Positions 33,121 through 41,700 of a stretch of DNA of 45,288 bases are shown piece after piece. The position numbers and the translations under genes are program-made. Source of the stretch: Candidatus Tectomicrobia bacterium RIFCSPLOWO2_12_FULL_69_37 (GTDB taxonomy: Bacteria; UBA8248); the NCBI GenBank assembly GCA_001790955.1, contig MGDP01000220.1, forward strand, positions 1 through 45,288, written 5' to 3'. The number at the start of each line of letters is the position of its first letter. The first letter of the stretch is position 1. A model generated the notes under the pieces. The model saw only the letters and a list, made by a program, of their open reading frames with translations. It searched no databases and was not told where the DNA came from.

Positions 33121-33243
33121 GTCGGGGGCGAACCTCGCGTCCGCCCGGTCCAGCCGCTGGCGGGAGGGAGCGAATACGGCTCGGCTGAGCCTTCGGCCCG
33201 GGCTCAGGCCGAGGGCTCGCCGAAGTCGAGGTTCGCCCCTACA
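33121..33243. repeat. Palindromic intergenic repeat, long copy with insert in core
   Basis: GGGGCGAACCTCG (33125-33137) and CGAGGTTCGCCCC (33227-33239) are perfect 13-bp inverted ends. The core halves CGGCTCGGCTGAG (33177-33189) and CTCGCCGAAGTC (33216-33227) are exactly those of the 18312-18336 core, but are separated by a 26-base insert that is itself palindromic (CCTTCGGCC...GGCCGAGGG). Confidence 0.75.
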
Positions 33244-33360
33244 GGCGAGGCGAGCCGCCACCCCGCCGCCGGAGAGGATACCCCCCGCCTCCCGAGAGCT
33301 CCTACCTCAATTTCGCGCAGGTTCCGGGAAATCGAAACGAATCCCGGGAAAAAAAGCATG

Positions 33361-33369
33361 TGCTAAAAT
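33361..33369 (+). promoter_or_regulatory. Extended -10 promoter element of the cyclase gene
   Basis: TGCTAAAAT fits the extended -10 form (TG-N-TAAAAT) and no good -35 lies upstream, as is usual for such promoters. Transcription would start near 33376, giving a leader of about 47 bases to ATG 33423. Confidence 0.45.
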
Positions 33370-33422
33370 GACGCCAACCATTGCCTTCGGAAGCCGGCAT
33401 GGCCCCTGCAGGGGAACCCGAG

Positions 33423-34895
33423 ATGGAGCATCGTCCCGTTGAGCGCAGACTGGCCGCCATCCTCTCTGCCGACGTCTCCGGTTACAGCCGCCTCATGGGA
33501 GAGGACGACGAGGCGACGCTGCGCACCCTGAGCGAATACCGGGAGCTTCAATTCTACCTGATCGGCCATTACCGGGGCCGGGTGGTCAACGCCCCGGGGG
33601 ACGCCCTCCTGGCCGAATTCTCCAGCGTGATCGATGCGGTGACCTGCGCCGTGGAGATCCAAAAGGCCCTCGCCGAGCGCAACGACCGGCTGCCCGAGAA
33701 CCGCCGCATGGAGTTCCGCATCGGGGTCCACCTGGGCGACGTGCTGGTCAAGGAGGGGGCCCTCTACGGAGACGGCGTCAACATCGCGGCCCGGCTGGAG
33801 GGCCTGGCCGACGGGAGGGGGATCTGCATCTCCCGGGCGGTTTACGAACAGGTCGGGAAGAAGCTCGACTGCGAGCTGGAATACCTGGGCGAGTACCTGG
33901 TCAAGAACATCGCCGAGCCGGTCGAGGTGTACGGCGTCCGGGTGTTCCCGGAGGATCGCGCCCCGCGCCGCAGGCGCCGCGCACTTACGGTGTGGCAGGG
34001 AGCGGTCCTCGGAACAGCCGCAGTCCTCCTGATCCAGGGCGCGGCGTGGTGGTTTTGGAAGGACGACCTGGCCTTCCATCTGCGCGAGTCGCCCGCCAAG
34101 CCCGGCCTGACCGGGGAGCTCCGGGCGCGCCTCGCCGTGAAGCCCCTCCCCGGCGATCTTTCCTCCGGCAAGACGTTCCGGCATTGCGGGGACTGCCCCG
34201 AGATGGCTGTGATCCCGCCGGGGAGCTTCACCATGGGCTCCGCGCCGGACGAGAAGGAACACCGCCCCGAGGAAGGCCCTGCGAGGCTCGTGGCCATCCC
34301 CAAGGCGTTCGCGATGGCGCGATTCGAGACGACTTTCGCCCAATGGGACGCGTGCGTGGCCGACAGCGGCTGCGCCCACGTGCCCCAGGACAGGGGCTGG
34401 GGCCGGGGCAACATGCCCGCCATCTACGTCCATTGGCAGGACGCGCAGGACTACGTCAAATGGCTGACCCGCCGCACCGGGCGGACCTACCGCCTTCCCT
34501 CCGAGGCGGAGTGGGAGTACGCGGCGCGCGCGGGTTCGCAGGCCTCATTTTGGTGGGGGAAGGAACTGAAGCCCGACCAAGCGAACTGCGACCGGTGCGG
34601 CAGGAATCCCTCCCGGCAGACCGCCCCCGTGGGCTCGTTCCCGCCCAACCCCTTCGGCCTGTTCGACATGCACGGCAACGTCTGGGAGTGGACCGCCGAT
34701 TGCTGGAACGGCACCCTCGCCGGGGCCCCCTCCGGCGGCGAGGCCTGGACCTCCGGGCAATGCGATCTCCGCGTCCTGCGCGGGGGCGCCTGGGGGCTCG
34801 CGCAGGAGAGCATCCGCGCCGCCCGCCGCATTCCGGGCAAGCTGGATGCCCGCAGCGGAAAGCAAGGCTTCCGCGTGGCGATGACCTTGCCCTGA
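33423..34895 (+). CDS. Class III adenylate/guanylate cyclase fused to a formylglycine-generating-enzyme-like domain
   Basis: A 490-residue membrane protein. Residues 1-175 form a class III nucleotide cyclase with metal ligands D17 (SADVSGYSRLMGEDDE) and D60 (APGDALLAEF) and transition-state pair N121 and R125 (GDGVNIAARLE), so it should be active. An Arg-rich linker (about 179-186) and one membrane helix (about 187-209) follow. Residues 255-490 are an FGE-sulfatase (SUMF1) domain: MAVIPPGSFTMGS, RLPSEAEWEYAARAG, FGLFDMHGNVWEW, LRGGAWG, QGFRVA. The FGE catalytic cysteines are absent (AQESIRAARR in their place), so it is probably a binding or sensing module outside the cell. Upstream starts exist (TTG 33381, ATG 33399), but ATG 33423 has AGGGGA before it and matches the family N-terminus. 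Confidence 0.9.
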   Translation: MEHRPVERRLAAILSADVSGYSRLMGEDDEATLRTLSEYRELQFYLIGHYRGRVVNAPGDALLAEFSSVIDAVTCAVEIQKALAERNDRLPENRRMEFRIGVHLGDVLVKEGALYGDGVNIAARLEGLADGRGICISRAVYEQVGKKLDCELEYLGEYLVKNIAEPVEVYGVRVFPEDRAPRRRRRALTVWQGAVLGTAAVLLIQGAAWWFWKDDLAFHLRESPAKPGLTGELRARLAVKPLPGDLSSGKTFRHCGDCPEMAVIPPGSFTMGSAPDEKEHRPEEGPARLVAIPKAFAMARFETTFAQWDACVADSGCAHVPQDRGWGRGNMPAIYVHWQDAQDYVKWLTRRTGRTYRLPSEAEWEYAARAGSQASFWWGKELKPDQANCDRCGRNPSRQTAPVGSFPPNPFGLFDMHGNVWEWTADCWNGTLAGAPSGGEAWTSGQCDLRVLRGGAWGLAQESIRAARRIPGKLDARSGKQGFRVAMTLP

Positions 34896-35040
34896 AGACC
34901 CCGCCGCCGGTCCGGGGAGAGGCATTTTTATCCGGACTGGGCAGGCCGATCCCCCGATTTTCTCCGGCTTGACCCCCTCCCCCCCGCTGGGGGAACATGG
35001 CCGCTGTATGACCTGGTCATCCCTTCTCGGAGAGCGGCCC

Positions 35041-36174
35041 ATGCACCTTCCTTATGACGGCGCCAAGCTGGACCGCCTGATGGAGGAGGCGGGGGTGGAC
35101 CTCGTGCTGGCCTTCACCCGGCACAACATCCGCTACCTCTGCGGCGGCTACTACTACCACTTCCACGAGCGCTTCCAGGCCATCGCGGAGGCCCAGTACA
35201 CCCCCCTGCTCGGGATCCCCCGGGGGAAGCCCGGGGAAGCCTTCCTCGTCGGGGGGAGCGGGGAGTTCGGCCAAGCCAAGGCCGAGAAGCTCTGGGTGCC
35301 CGAGATCATCCCCACCGAGCGCCACCCGGCCGCCGCCGCCCGGGAAGCCGCCCAGGCCATCCGCAAGCGGGACCTGGGGAGGAGCACCATCGCCGTCGAG
35401 CGCGACTTCCTGCCCGTGAGCGCCATGGACGTGCTCCAGAAGGAGCTCCCCGGGGCTCGCTTCGCCGAGGCGCTCGGGCTCCTCGAGGAGCTGCGGGCCA
35501 TCAAGCGGCCGGACGAGATCGACATCTTCCGGCGCATCACCCAGACGGACTCCCTGGCCATCCAGACCGCCTTCAAGACCGCCAATCCCGGGGCCACCAC
35601 CCGCCAGATCGCGGCCCGGCTCGAGCAGGAGATGACTGGCCAGGGCGTGCACTTCCTCTGGGCCTTCACGGCGGCGGGGCCCGGGATGCTCCGGGCGCCC
35701 TCGGAGAAGGTGTGGGCCGAGGGCGAGGTGCTCCACCTCGACGCGGGCGGGGAGCAGGCGGGCTACCTGACCGATGTCTGCCGCATGGGCTGCCGGGGGG
35801 AGCCCTCCCCCCTCGCCCAGGAGCTTTTCCAGGCCTGCCTCGCCACCCAGGACAAGGTGCGCGCCGCCATCCGGCCCGGGGCCCCCGCCGGGGCGATCTA
35901 CGGCCTCGGCTGCAAGACCATCCAGGAGACGGGCCACGGGAAGCACGGCCAGTTCCTCATCCACGGCATGGGCCTGGTCTCCCACGAGCAGCCCCGCTTC
36001 GGGGCCGGCGCCCCGCGCAGGCTCGAGGCCGGGATGGTCATCTCGATCGAGACCGACATCCGCCACCCTGAGGTGGGCTACATGAAGATCGAGGACACGG
36101 TGGCCGTCACCCCCGCGGGCTGCGAGGGGCTCGGCGACCTGGGGCGGGACCAATGGGCCGTCGTGGCCGCCTGA
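35041..36174 (+). CDS. M24-family metallopeptidase (Xaa-Pro peptidase-like)
   Basis: A 377-residue pita-bread fold enzyme. An N-terminal creatinase-like domain (1-150) precedes the catalytic domain, where the dinuclear metal ligands are all visible: Asp234 and Asp245 (HLDAGGEQAGYLTD), His308 (IHGMGL), Glu337 (SIETD) and Glu351 (KIEDT), with His315 in SHEQP. The family cleaves Xaa-Pro bonds, but related members (creatinase, DddP) act on other substrates, so the substrate is open. ATG 35041 has GGAGAG seven bases upstream. It is followed at 26 bases by the DHH gene and may be cotranscribed with it. No signal peptide, so cytoplasmic. Confidence 0.88.
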   Translation: MHLPYDGAKLDRLMEEAGVDLVLAFTRHNIRYLCGGYYYHFHERFQAIAEAQYTPLLGIPRGKPGEAFLVGGSGEFGQAKAEKLWVPEIIPTERHPAAAAREAAQAIRKRDLGRSTIAVERDFLPVSAMDVLQKELPGARFAEALGLLEELRAIKRPDEIDIFRRITQTDSLAIQTAFKTANPGATTRQIAARLEQEMTGQGVHFLWAFTAAGPGMLRAPSEKVWAEGEVLHLDAGGEQAGYLTDVCRMGCRGEPSPLAQELFQACLATQDKVRAAIRPGAPAGAIYGLGCKTIQETGHGKHGQFLIHGMGLVSHEQPRFGAGAPRRLEAGMVISIETDIRHPEVGYMKIEDTVAVTPAGCEGLGDLGRDQWAVVAA

Positions 36175-36200
36175 CCGCCCGGCGCCGGCAAAAGGAACTC

Positions 36201-37163
36201 ATGGAAGAGAAGCCGCCCGCACGCACGCGCCCCCCCCGGAAGCCGCGCTACCGCCTGCTCACCCGGGGCGACTTCGACGGGCTGGCGAGCGCGGTGCTCC
36301 TGAAGGAGCGGGACCTGATCGGCGAGATCGCCTTCGTCCACCCCCAGGACATGCAGGCGGGCAAGGTCCGGGTCACGAAGCACGACATCACCGTCAACCT
36401 CCCTTTCGTGAAGGGCGCCCACCTCGCCGTGGACCACCACATCAGCGAGGCCCGGCGCGTCCCGAGGAGCCCCCGCTACATCAACGAGCCGGGCGCCCCC
36501 TCCGCCTCCCGGGTGCTCTACAAGCACCTGGGCGGCCCGGCGCGCTTCCCGGCCTACACCCAGGCCATGATGGCCGCCGTGGACAAGGCCGACGCGGGCC
36601 GCTTCACCCTGAGGGACGTCCTCTACCCCAAGGGCTGGACCCTGCTGCACTTCCTCCTCGACCCGAGGACGGGCCTGGAGCGCTTCCGCAACTTCCGGCT
36701 CTCCATCGGGGAGACGCTGACCGGGCTCTCCGACCTGTGCCGCACCCAGCCCATCGGGCGGGTGATGAAGGACCCCGACATCACCGAGCGCTCGGACCGC
36801 TACTTCGTCCTCGAGGAGAAGTTCCGCGAGCAGCTCCGCCGGTGCGCCGCCGTCGGCGACCGCATCGTGACCCTGGACCTCCGGAAGGAGGAGCCCATCT
36901 GGCCGGGCAACCGCTTCATGATCTACGCCCTCTTCCCCGAGTGCCGGGTCTCCATCGTGCTCCAGCCCGGCCGCCGGCGGGGCAGCACCGAGATCTCGGT
37001 GGGGAAGTCCATCTTCAACCGGGGCGCCAAGTGCAACATCGGCCAGCTCCTGCTCGGCTACGGCGGCGGGGGGCACGCCGCGGCCGGCGCCTGCCGGGTG
37101 CCGGACGGACGGGCCGAGCGCGCGGCGAGGAAGATCGCCGAGGCCGTCCTCTGGGCCGGCTGA
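36201..37163 (+). CDS. DHH-superfamily phosphoesterase
   Basis: A 320-residue cytoplasmic protein. The DHH part shows D24/D26 in RGDFDGLASAVLL and the metal triad D78-H79-H80 in AVDHHIS. The DHHA1-like end has GGGGHAAAGACRVP. Relatives include oligoribonuclease NrnA, RecJ and exopolyphosphatase-like proteins, all hydrolysing phosphoester or phosphoanhydride bonds. The exact substrate (short oligonucleotide, cyclic dinucleotide product or polyphosphate) cannot be fixed. ATG 36201 with AAAGGA upstream is preferred to an ATG that overlaps the M24 gene. Note that a nucleotide cyclase lies two genes upstream; a link to nucleotide signalling is speculative. Confidence 0.85.
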   Translation: MEEKPPARTRPPRKPRYRLLTRGDFDGLASAVLLKERDLIGEIAFVHPQDMQAGKVRVTKHDITVNLPFVKGAHLAVDHHISEARRVPRSPRYINEPGAPSASRVLYKHLGGPARFPAYTQAMMAAVDKADAGRFTLRDVLYPKGWTLLHFLLDPRTGLERFRNFRLSIGETLTGLSDLCRTQPIGRVMKDPDITERSDRYFVLEEKFREQLRRCAAVGDRIVTLDLRKEEPIWPGNRFMIYALFPECRVSIVLQPGRRRGSTEISVGKSIFNRGAKCNIGQLLLGYGGGGHAAAGACRVPDGRAERAARKIAEAVLWAG

Positions 37164-37184
37164 GAGCCTCCTCTCCGGCTCCGG

Positions 37185-37214
37185 GGCCGCCCCGCCCGGC
37201 GGGGCCGGGCGGCC
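37185..37214 (+). terminator. GC-rich hairpin after the DHH gene
   Basis: Nested arms GGCCGCCC (37185-37192) and GGGCGGCC (37207-37214), with an alternative inner stem GCCCCGC/GCGGGGC. No T-run. Probably ends the M24-DHH transcript before the importer operon. Confidence 0.4.
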
Positions 37215-37346
37215 GTCCCAGCGCCACCGGCCCGTCATGAAGCGCCAGTCCGGCTGCACCCGCCTTCGCGGGAACCCAGGCGCGGGGCGCTTCGGCCCGC
37301 GCCCGCCGGAGAGAGAGGAATGCACCTTCGAGGGAGGATAACCGCC

Positions 37347-38687
37347 ATGCGTCCCCTGCGCCTGATGCTCCGCGCCGCCGCCCTGGCCGCCGCTCTGGCC
37401 TTGGCCTCCGCGCCCGCCCGGGCCGCGGAGCTGGAGCCCAAGCTCGTCATCGTCACCTCCTTCCCCAAGGACCTCTACAACGTCTACGCCAAGGCCTTCG
37501 AGACGAAATACCCGGGCACCAAGGTGGAGGTGCTGAACAAGGGCACCTCGGCGGGCATCGCCTACGTGCGCGAGACGGCCGCCAGCCCCGCCGACCTCTT
37601 CTGGGCCTCGGCGCCGGACGCCTTCGAGGTGCTGAAGGGCGCCGGGCTCCTCCAGAAGTACCAGGAGAAGGCCAGGGGCATCCCGGCCAAGATCGGGGCC
37701 TACCCCATCAACGACCCGGACGGCTTCTACAAGGGCTTCGCGGCCTCGGGCTACGGCATCATGTGGAACACCCGCTACCTCAAGGCCAAGAACCTCCCCG
37801 ACCCCCGGGAGTGGGACGACCTGAAGAAGCCCGTCTACCACGGCCACGTCTCCATCTCCGCCCCCTCGCGCTCGGGCACCACCCACCTCACCATCGAGAC
37901 CATCCTCCAGGGCGAGGGCTGGGAGAAGGGCTGGCGGACCATCCTCGAGATGGCGGGCAACTTCGCCACCGTGACCGAGCGCAGCTTCGGAGTGCCCGAG
38001 GGGGTGAACAACGGCCAGTTCGGGATCGGCATCGTCATCGACTTCTTCGGCTTCTCCTCCAAGGCGAGCGGCTTTCCGGTCGAGTTCGCCTACCCGAAGG
38101 TGACCACCCTCGTGCCCGCCAACATCGGCATGATCAAGAACGCCAAGAACCCCAGGGCGGCGGCGGCCTTCATCGAGCTCCTCCTCTCGCCCCAGGGCCA
38201 GGCGCTGCTCCTGGACAAGAAGATCCAGCGCCTCCCCGTCCTCCCCTCGGCCTACGAGAAGGCGAAGGGCCTTCCCAACCCCTTCAAGGACCTCTCCATG
38301 GGCGCGGCCGTGAAGTTCGACACCGGCGTCTCCAAGTCGCGCTACCTCGTGGTGAACACCATGTTCGACCAGATCATCACCTTCCGCCTGAAGGAGCTGA
38401 CGGCGGCCTGGAAGACCATTCAGGCGGCCGAGGCCAAGCTCAAGGGCAAGCCCAGCGCCCAGGCCGCCGGGATCCTTGAGCAGGCCAAGAAGCTCGCCGG
38501 CACCCCGCCCGTGAGCGCCCGGCAGGCGGGGGACAAGCAGTTCCTCGGCATCTTCCGGCCCAAGAAGAAGGGCCAGGAGGTGCCCAAGCGCCAGGCCGAG
38601 GTGGAGAAGGAGTGGGACGCCTTCGCCAAGCGGAACTACGCCGAGGCCCAGAAGCTGGCCGCCCAGGCGGCCTCGATGATCAAGTAG
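37347..38687 (+). CDS. ABC transporter substrate-binding protein, Fe(III)/spermidine-type
   Basis: A 446-residue periplasmic protein with a Sec signal (residues 1 to about 31, APARAAE). It belongs to the AfuA/FbpA/PotD-like group: VIVTSFPKDLYNVYAKAFE at the start, PADLFWASAPDAFEVLKGAGLL, and GYGIMWNTRYLKAKNLPDP near 150. It is about 100 residues longer than typical FbpA; the C-terminal extension (from about 350) is Lys/Gln/Ala-rich and helical. Tyr residues that would bind iron cannot be assigned, so other ligands (phosphonate, polyamine, organic phosphate) remain open. The start ATG 37347 has GGAGG nine bases upstream; an ATG at 37320 lacks a proper site. Confidence 0.87.
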   Translation: MRPLRLMLRAAALAAALALASAPARAAELEPKLVIVTSFPKDLYNVYAKAFETKYPGTKVEVLNKGTSAGIAYVRETAASPADLFWASAPDAFEVLKGAGLLQKYQEKARGIPAKIGAYPINDPDGFYKGFAASGYGIMWNTRYLKAKNLPDPREWDDLKKPVYHGHVSISAPSRSGTTHLTIETILQGEGWEKGWRTILEMAGNFATVTERSFGVPEGVNNGQFGIGIVIDFFGFSSKASGFPVEFAYPKVTTLVPANIGMIKNAKNPRAAAAFIELLLSPQGQALLLDKKIQRLPVLPSAYEKAKGLPNPFKDLSMGAAVKFDTGVSKSRYLVVNTMFDQIITFRLKELTAAWKTIQAAEAKLKGKPSAQAAGILEQAKKLAGTPPVSARQAGDKQFLGIFRPKKKGQEVPKRQAEVEKEWDAFAKRNYAEAQKLAAQAASMIK

Positions 38688-38696
38688 GCTCCCCGG

Positions 38697-38722
38697 GCCG
38701 GGCCCGCCGCGGCGGGCCCGGC
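38697..38722 (+). terminator. Perfect palindrome between binding-protein and permease genes
   Basis: GCCGGGCCCGCCG followed directly by its reverse complement (26 bases), nine bases after the binding-protein stop. Same position as the hairpins of the two MalFG-type operons, so again a probable expression-ratio device. Confidence 0.55.
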
Positions 38723-38760
38723 GCCGCGCCTTCCGGCGGAGGAGGAGGAAGGAGGGCTCC

Positions 38761-40449
38761 ATGCGCCGGAACACGGGCAGCGCGCTCGCCGCCCTGGGGA
38801 TCGCGGCCTTCCTCCTCCTCTTCCTCGCGGTCCCGGTGCTCCAGGTCGTCCGCGTCGCCTTCTCGGACGGCCGGGGCGGCTTCACCCTGGTGAACTTCCA
38901 GGACTTCTTCCGCACCGCCCTCTTCGCCGAGTCCTTCTGGAACTCCCTCTACGTGGCCCTGATGTCCATGCTCCTGGCCACGGCGATCTCGGTGCCGCTG
39001 GCCTACTTCACCACCCGGCTGGAGCTGGGCGGGGCGATCCTCATCCAGAGCCTGGGGGTGATCCCCCTCATCATCCCCCCCTTCGTGGGGGCAGTGGCCA
39101 TGCAGCTCGTCTTCGGGCGCAGCGGGAGCGTGAACCTGCTGCTGGAGAGCTGGCTCGGCGTCACCGTCCCCTTCATGGAGGGGCTGAACGGGGTCATCTT
39201 CGTCGAGACCCTGCACTACTTCCCCTTCCTGCTGATGAACCTCTCGGCCAGCCTCGCCAACATCGACAGCTCGATGGAGGAGTCCGCCCAGAACCTCGGG
39301 GCGAGCGGCCTGCGCCTCTTCCGGCGCATCGTCTTCCCCCTCGCCATGCCGGGCTACGTGGCGGGGGCGCTCCTCGTCTTCACCAAGGTGTTCGACGAGC
39401 TGGGCACCCCGCTGCTGCTCAACGTGACGAAGATGATGGGCCCCCAGGCCTACCTGCGCATCACCACCATCGGGGTGGAGGACCCCATGGGCTACGTGCT
39501 CTCGGTCATCATGGTGGCCTTCTCCCTCCTCGCGATGGGCCTGGCCGGGCTGGCCCTCCGGGGCAAGGAGTACGCCACCGTCCAGAAGGGGGCGGGCGGA
39601 CTCGCCAAGCGCGCGCTCCGGCCCTGGGAGAAGGCGGGCTGCTACGCCGTCGTCGCCCTCCTCCTCGCCCTGGTGCTCTCTCCCCACCTCGGGATTCTCC
39701 TGCTCTCGTTCGGGCGGGTGTGGTCCTTCAGCGTCCTGCCCGAGGGGGCGACCCTCGCCCACTACGCCGAGGTCTTCCGCGAGACCCCCCAGTTCATGAC
39801 CAACACCCTGCTCTACAGCACCCTCGCCGCGGGCATCGACGTGGCCGTGGGGACCGCCATCGCCTACCTCATCCTGCGCACCCGGCTCCCGGGGCGGCAC
39901 CTGCTGGACTACGTCGCCATGTCCTCCCTGGCCATCCCGGGGGTGGTGCTGGGGATCGGCTACCTTCGCACCTTCCACGGTTTGACCCTCCCCTGGACCG
40001 GCCAGCCCCTCGCCACCTTCTGGCCCGTGCTGGTGGTGGCCCTCTCGGTGCGGCGCCTGCCCTACGCGCTGCGGGCCTGCGTGGCCGCCCTCCAGCAGGT
40101 GCACCCCTCCTTCGAGGAGGCCGCCGAGAACCTGGGGGCGCACAAGCTGCGGACGGTGGCGCGCATCACCGTGCCCCTCATGTCGGGGGGCATCCTCGCG
40201 GGCTTCGTGGCCAGCTTCGTGACGGCGGCGGTGGAGCTCTCGACCACCCTCATGCTCGTCTCGACCGACGCGAACGCGCCCCTCTCCTACGGCATCTACG
40301 TCTACATGCAGAGCGCGGCGGGGCGGGGCCCCGGCGCGGCGCTCGGCATCGTGGCCGTCGCCCTCATGGCGGCGGGGGCCTACTTCTCGAACCGCTTCAT
40401 CGGCCAGGGCAAGCTCGGGGTGGGCGCGGCGGGGGGGGCCGCGGCGTGA
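38761..40449 (+). CDS. ABC transporter permease with two fused membrane domains (FbpB/AfuB-type)
   Basis: A 562-residue inner-membrane protein with about 12 helices, made of two MetI-like halves. Each half has an EAA loop: ESAQNLGASGLRLFRRIVFP (about 177) and EAAENLGAHKLRTVARI (about 455). This internal duplication is normal for the iron-type transporters and makes a second permease unnecessary. GGAGGAGGAGGAAGGAGG lies before ATG 38761. It overlaps the ATPase gene by four bases (GTGA), so both are coupled. Confidence 0.92.
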   Translation: MRRNTGSALAALGIAAFLLLFLAVPVLQVVRVAFSDGRGGFTLVNFQDFFRTALFAESFWNSLYVALMSMLLATAISVPLAYFTTRLELGGAILIQSLGVIPLIIPPFVGAVAMQLVFGRSGSVNLLLESWLGVTVPFMEGLNGVIFVETLHYFPFLLMNLSASLANIDSSMEESAQNLGASGLRLFRRIVFPLAMPGYVAGALLVFTKVFDELGTPLLLNVTKMMGPQAYLRITTIGVEDPMGYVLSVIMVAFSLLAMGLAGLALRGKEYATVQKGAGGLAKRALRPWEKAGCYAVVALLLALVLSPHLGILLLSFGRVWSFSVLPEGATLAHYAEVFRETPQFMTNTLLYSTLAAGIDVAVGTAIAYLILRTRLPGRHLLDYVAMSSLAIPGVVLGIGYLRTFHGLTLPWTGQPLATFWPVLVVALSVRRLPYALRACVAALQQVHPSFEEAAENLGAHKLRTVARITVPLMSGGILAGFVASFVTAAVELSTTLMLVSTDANAPLSYGIYVYMQSAAGRGPGAALGIVAVALMAAGAYFSNRFIGQGKLGVGAAGGAAA

Positions 40450-41501
40450 GCGCGGGCGTCGCCATCCAGGGGGTGGACCTCGCCTACGGCCCAGTGCGCG
40501 TCCTCAAGGACGTGAGCCTGGAGGTCCGGCCCGGGGAGTTCTTCGCCTTCCTGGGCCCCTCGGGCTCGGGCAAGACGACGCTCCTGCGCCTCATCGCGGG
40601 CTTCGGACGCGCCCAGGCGGGCCGCGTCCTCATCGGGGGGAGGGACGTGACCCAGGTGCCCCCCTGGCGGCGGAACGTCGGGATGGTCTTCCAGAACTAC
40701 GCCCTCTGGCCCCACATGAGCGTGCGGCGCAACGTCGCCTTCGGCCTCGAGGAGCGCAGGCTCCCGCGCGCCGAGGTCGCCCGCCGGGTGGAGGCCGCCC
40801 TCGCCCTCGTGGGCCTGGCGGACTACGGCGGCCGGCGGCCCTCCCAGCTCTCGGGGGGCCAGCAGCAGCGGGTGGCCCTCGCGCGCACCATCGTCGTCGA
40901 GCCCGAGGTGCTCCTCCTCGACGAGCCGCTCTCCAACCTCGACGCCAAGCTCCGGGTCCAGATGCGCGGGGAGCTGCGCGACCTCCAGCGCAAGCTCGGC
41001 ACGACCGCCATCTACGTCACCCACGACCAGGAGGAGGCCAACACCATCGCCGACCGCATCGCCGTCCTCGACCAGGGCGTCATCCAGCAGGTGGGCACCC
41101 CCATCGAGCTCTACGACCGGCCCGCGAACCGCTTCGTCGCCCACTTCCTCGGGACGGCGAACCTGATCGAGGGCGAGGTCAGGGGCGGGGCGTTCCAGGG
41201 AGGGGGGATCCGCCTCCCCCTCCCCTCGCCGCCCCGGGAAGGCCCGGCGAGCCTCGTCCTGCGGCCCCAGCACCTTGCCGTCCTCCCCCGGGAGGCCCCC
41301 GTCCCCCCCGGGGCGGTGCGCCTGGAGGGGACGGTGCGGGGACGCGAGTTCCTGGGGAGCGCGGTCCGCTACAGCGTCGAGGCGGGAGGCCAGCTTCTCC
41401 TCGCGGACGGCCCCCACCGCCGGGGCGAGACGCCGGCCGGGCCGGGGGAGGCCGTGGCGCTCTGCCTCCAGCCCGATCAAGCTGTCCTCCTCGCCGGCTG
41501 A
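40446..41501 (+). CDS. ABC transporter ATP-binding protein, FbpC/PotA-type
   Basis: A 351-residue ATPase with Walker A G37-PSGSGK-T44, signature L135-SGGQ, Walker B D159/E160 ([13 protein letters not shown]) and switch H193 ([10 protein letters not shown]). A C-terminal TOBE_2-type domain ([23 protein letters not shown]) of about 110 residues follows. It starts with GTG at 40446 within the stop of the permease gene. With the two preceding genes it forms a complete importer. Confidence 0.93.
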   Translation: MSAGVAIQGVDLAYGPVRVLKDVSLEVRPGEFFAFLGPSGSGKTTLLRLIAGFGRAQAGRVLIGGRDVTQVPPWRRNVGMVFQNYALWPHMSVRRNVAFGLEERRLPRAEVARRVEAALALVGLADYGGRRPSQLSGGQQQRVALARTIVVEPEVLLLDEPLSNLDAKLRVQMRGELRDLQRKLGTTAIYVTHDQEEANTIADRIAVLDQGVIQQVGTPIELYDRPANRFVAHFLGTANLIEGEVRGGAFQGGGIRLPLPSPPREGPASLVLRPQHLAVLPREAPVPPGAVRLEGTVRGREFLGSAVRYSVEAGGQLLLADGPHRRGETPAGPGEAVALCLQPDQAVLLAG

Positions 41502-41537
41502 GCGGCCCGAAACCAGGTCGCCCTCCGCGGAAGGCCG

Positions 41538-41566
41538 TTGCATCCCCGCCCCGCCTGGACTACACT
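41538..41566 (+). promoter_or_regulatory. Promoter candidate for the TAXI-TRAP operon
   Basis: TTGCAT (41538-41543), 17-base spacer, TACACT (41561-41566). Three and four matches to consensus with ideal spacing. It lies in the 199-base gap after the ATPase gene and about 135 bases before the binding-protein gene. Confidence 0.4.
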
Positions 41567-41700
41567 TTCGCCAACCATTCAACCCTTTGGAGCAGGCTCT
41601 TTTTTTCTGGATCGGCCCGCCGCTGCCGCGGGGAGCGGGACAGGCTCTCTCCTCTCCGGCGGAAGCGGGAGGTTCCCCACACGCGGAGGAGGGCGCGGGC

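Larger units (their letters stand above)
32828..33422. other. 595-base intergenic region with repeat and promoter
   Basis: Divergent gap between the ACT gene and the cyclase fusion. It holds a CCCGGAAA tandem with a 10-base period (33006-33023), the long palindromic repeat 33121-33243, near-palindromic TTCCGGGA...TCCCGGGAA (33322-33350) and an extended -10. No credible small gene was found. Confidence 0.65.

Noticed and set aside
33381..33422. Upstream TTG 33381 or ATG 33399 as the cyclase start
   Set aside because: Both lack a good ribosome site and the extra residues are not part of the family N-terminus; TTG lies only a few bases after the expected transcription start.
35041..36174. Specific call as DddP (DMSP lyase) or creatinase
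   Set aside because: The metal ligands are common to all M24 enzymes and no substrate-specific block was recognised.
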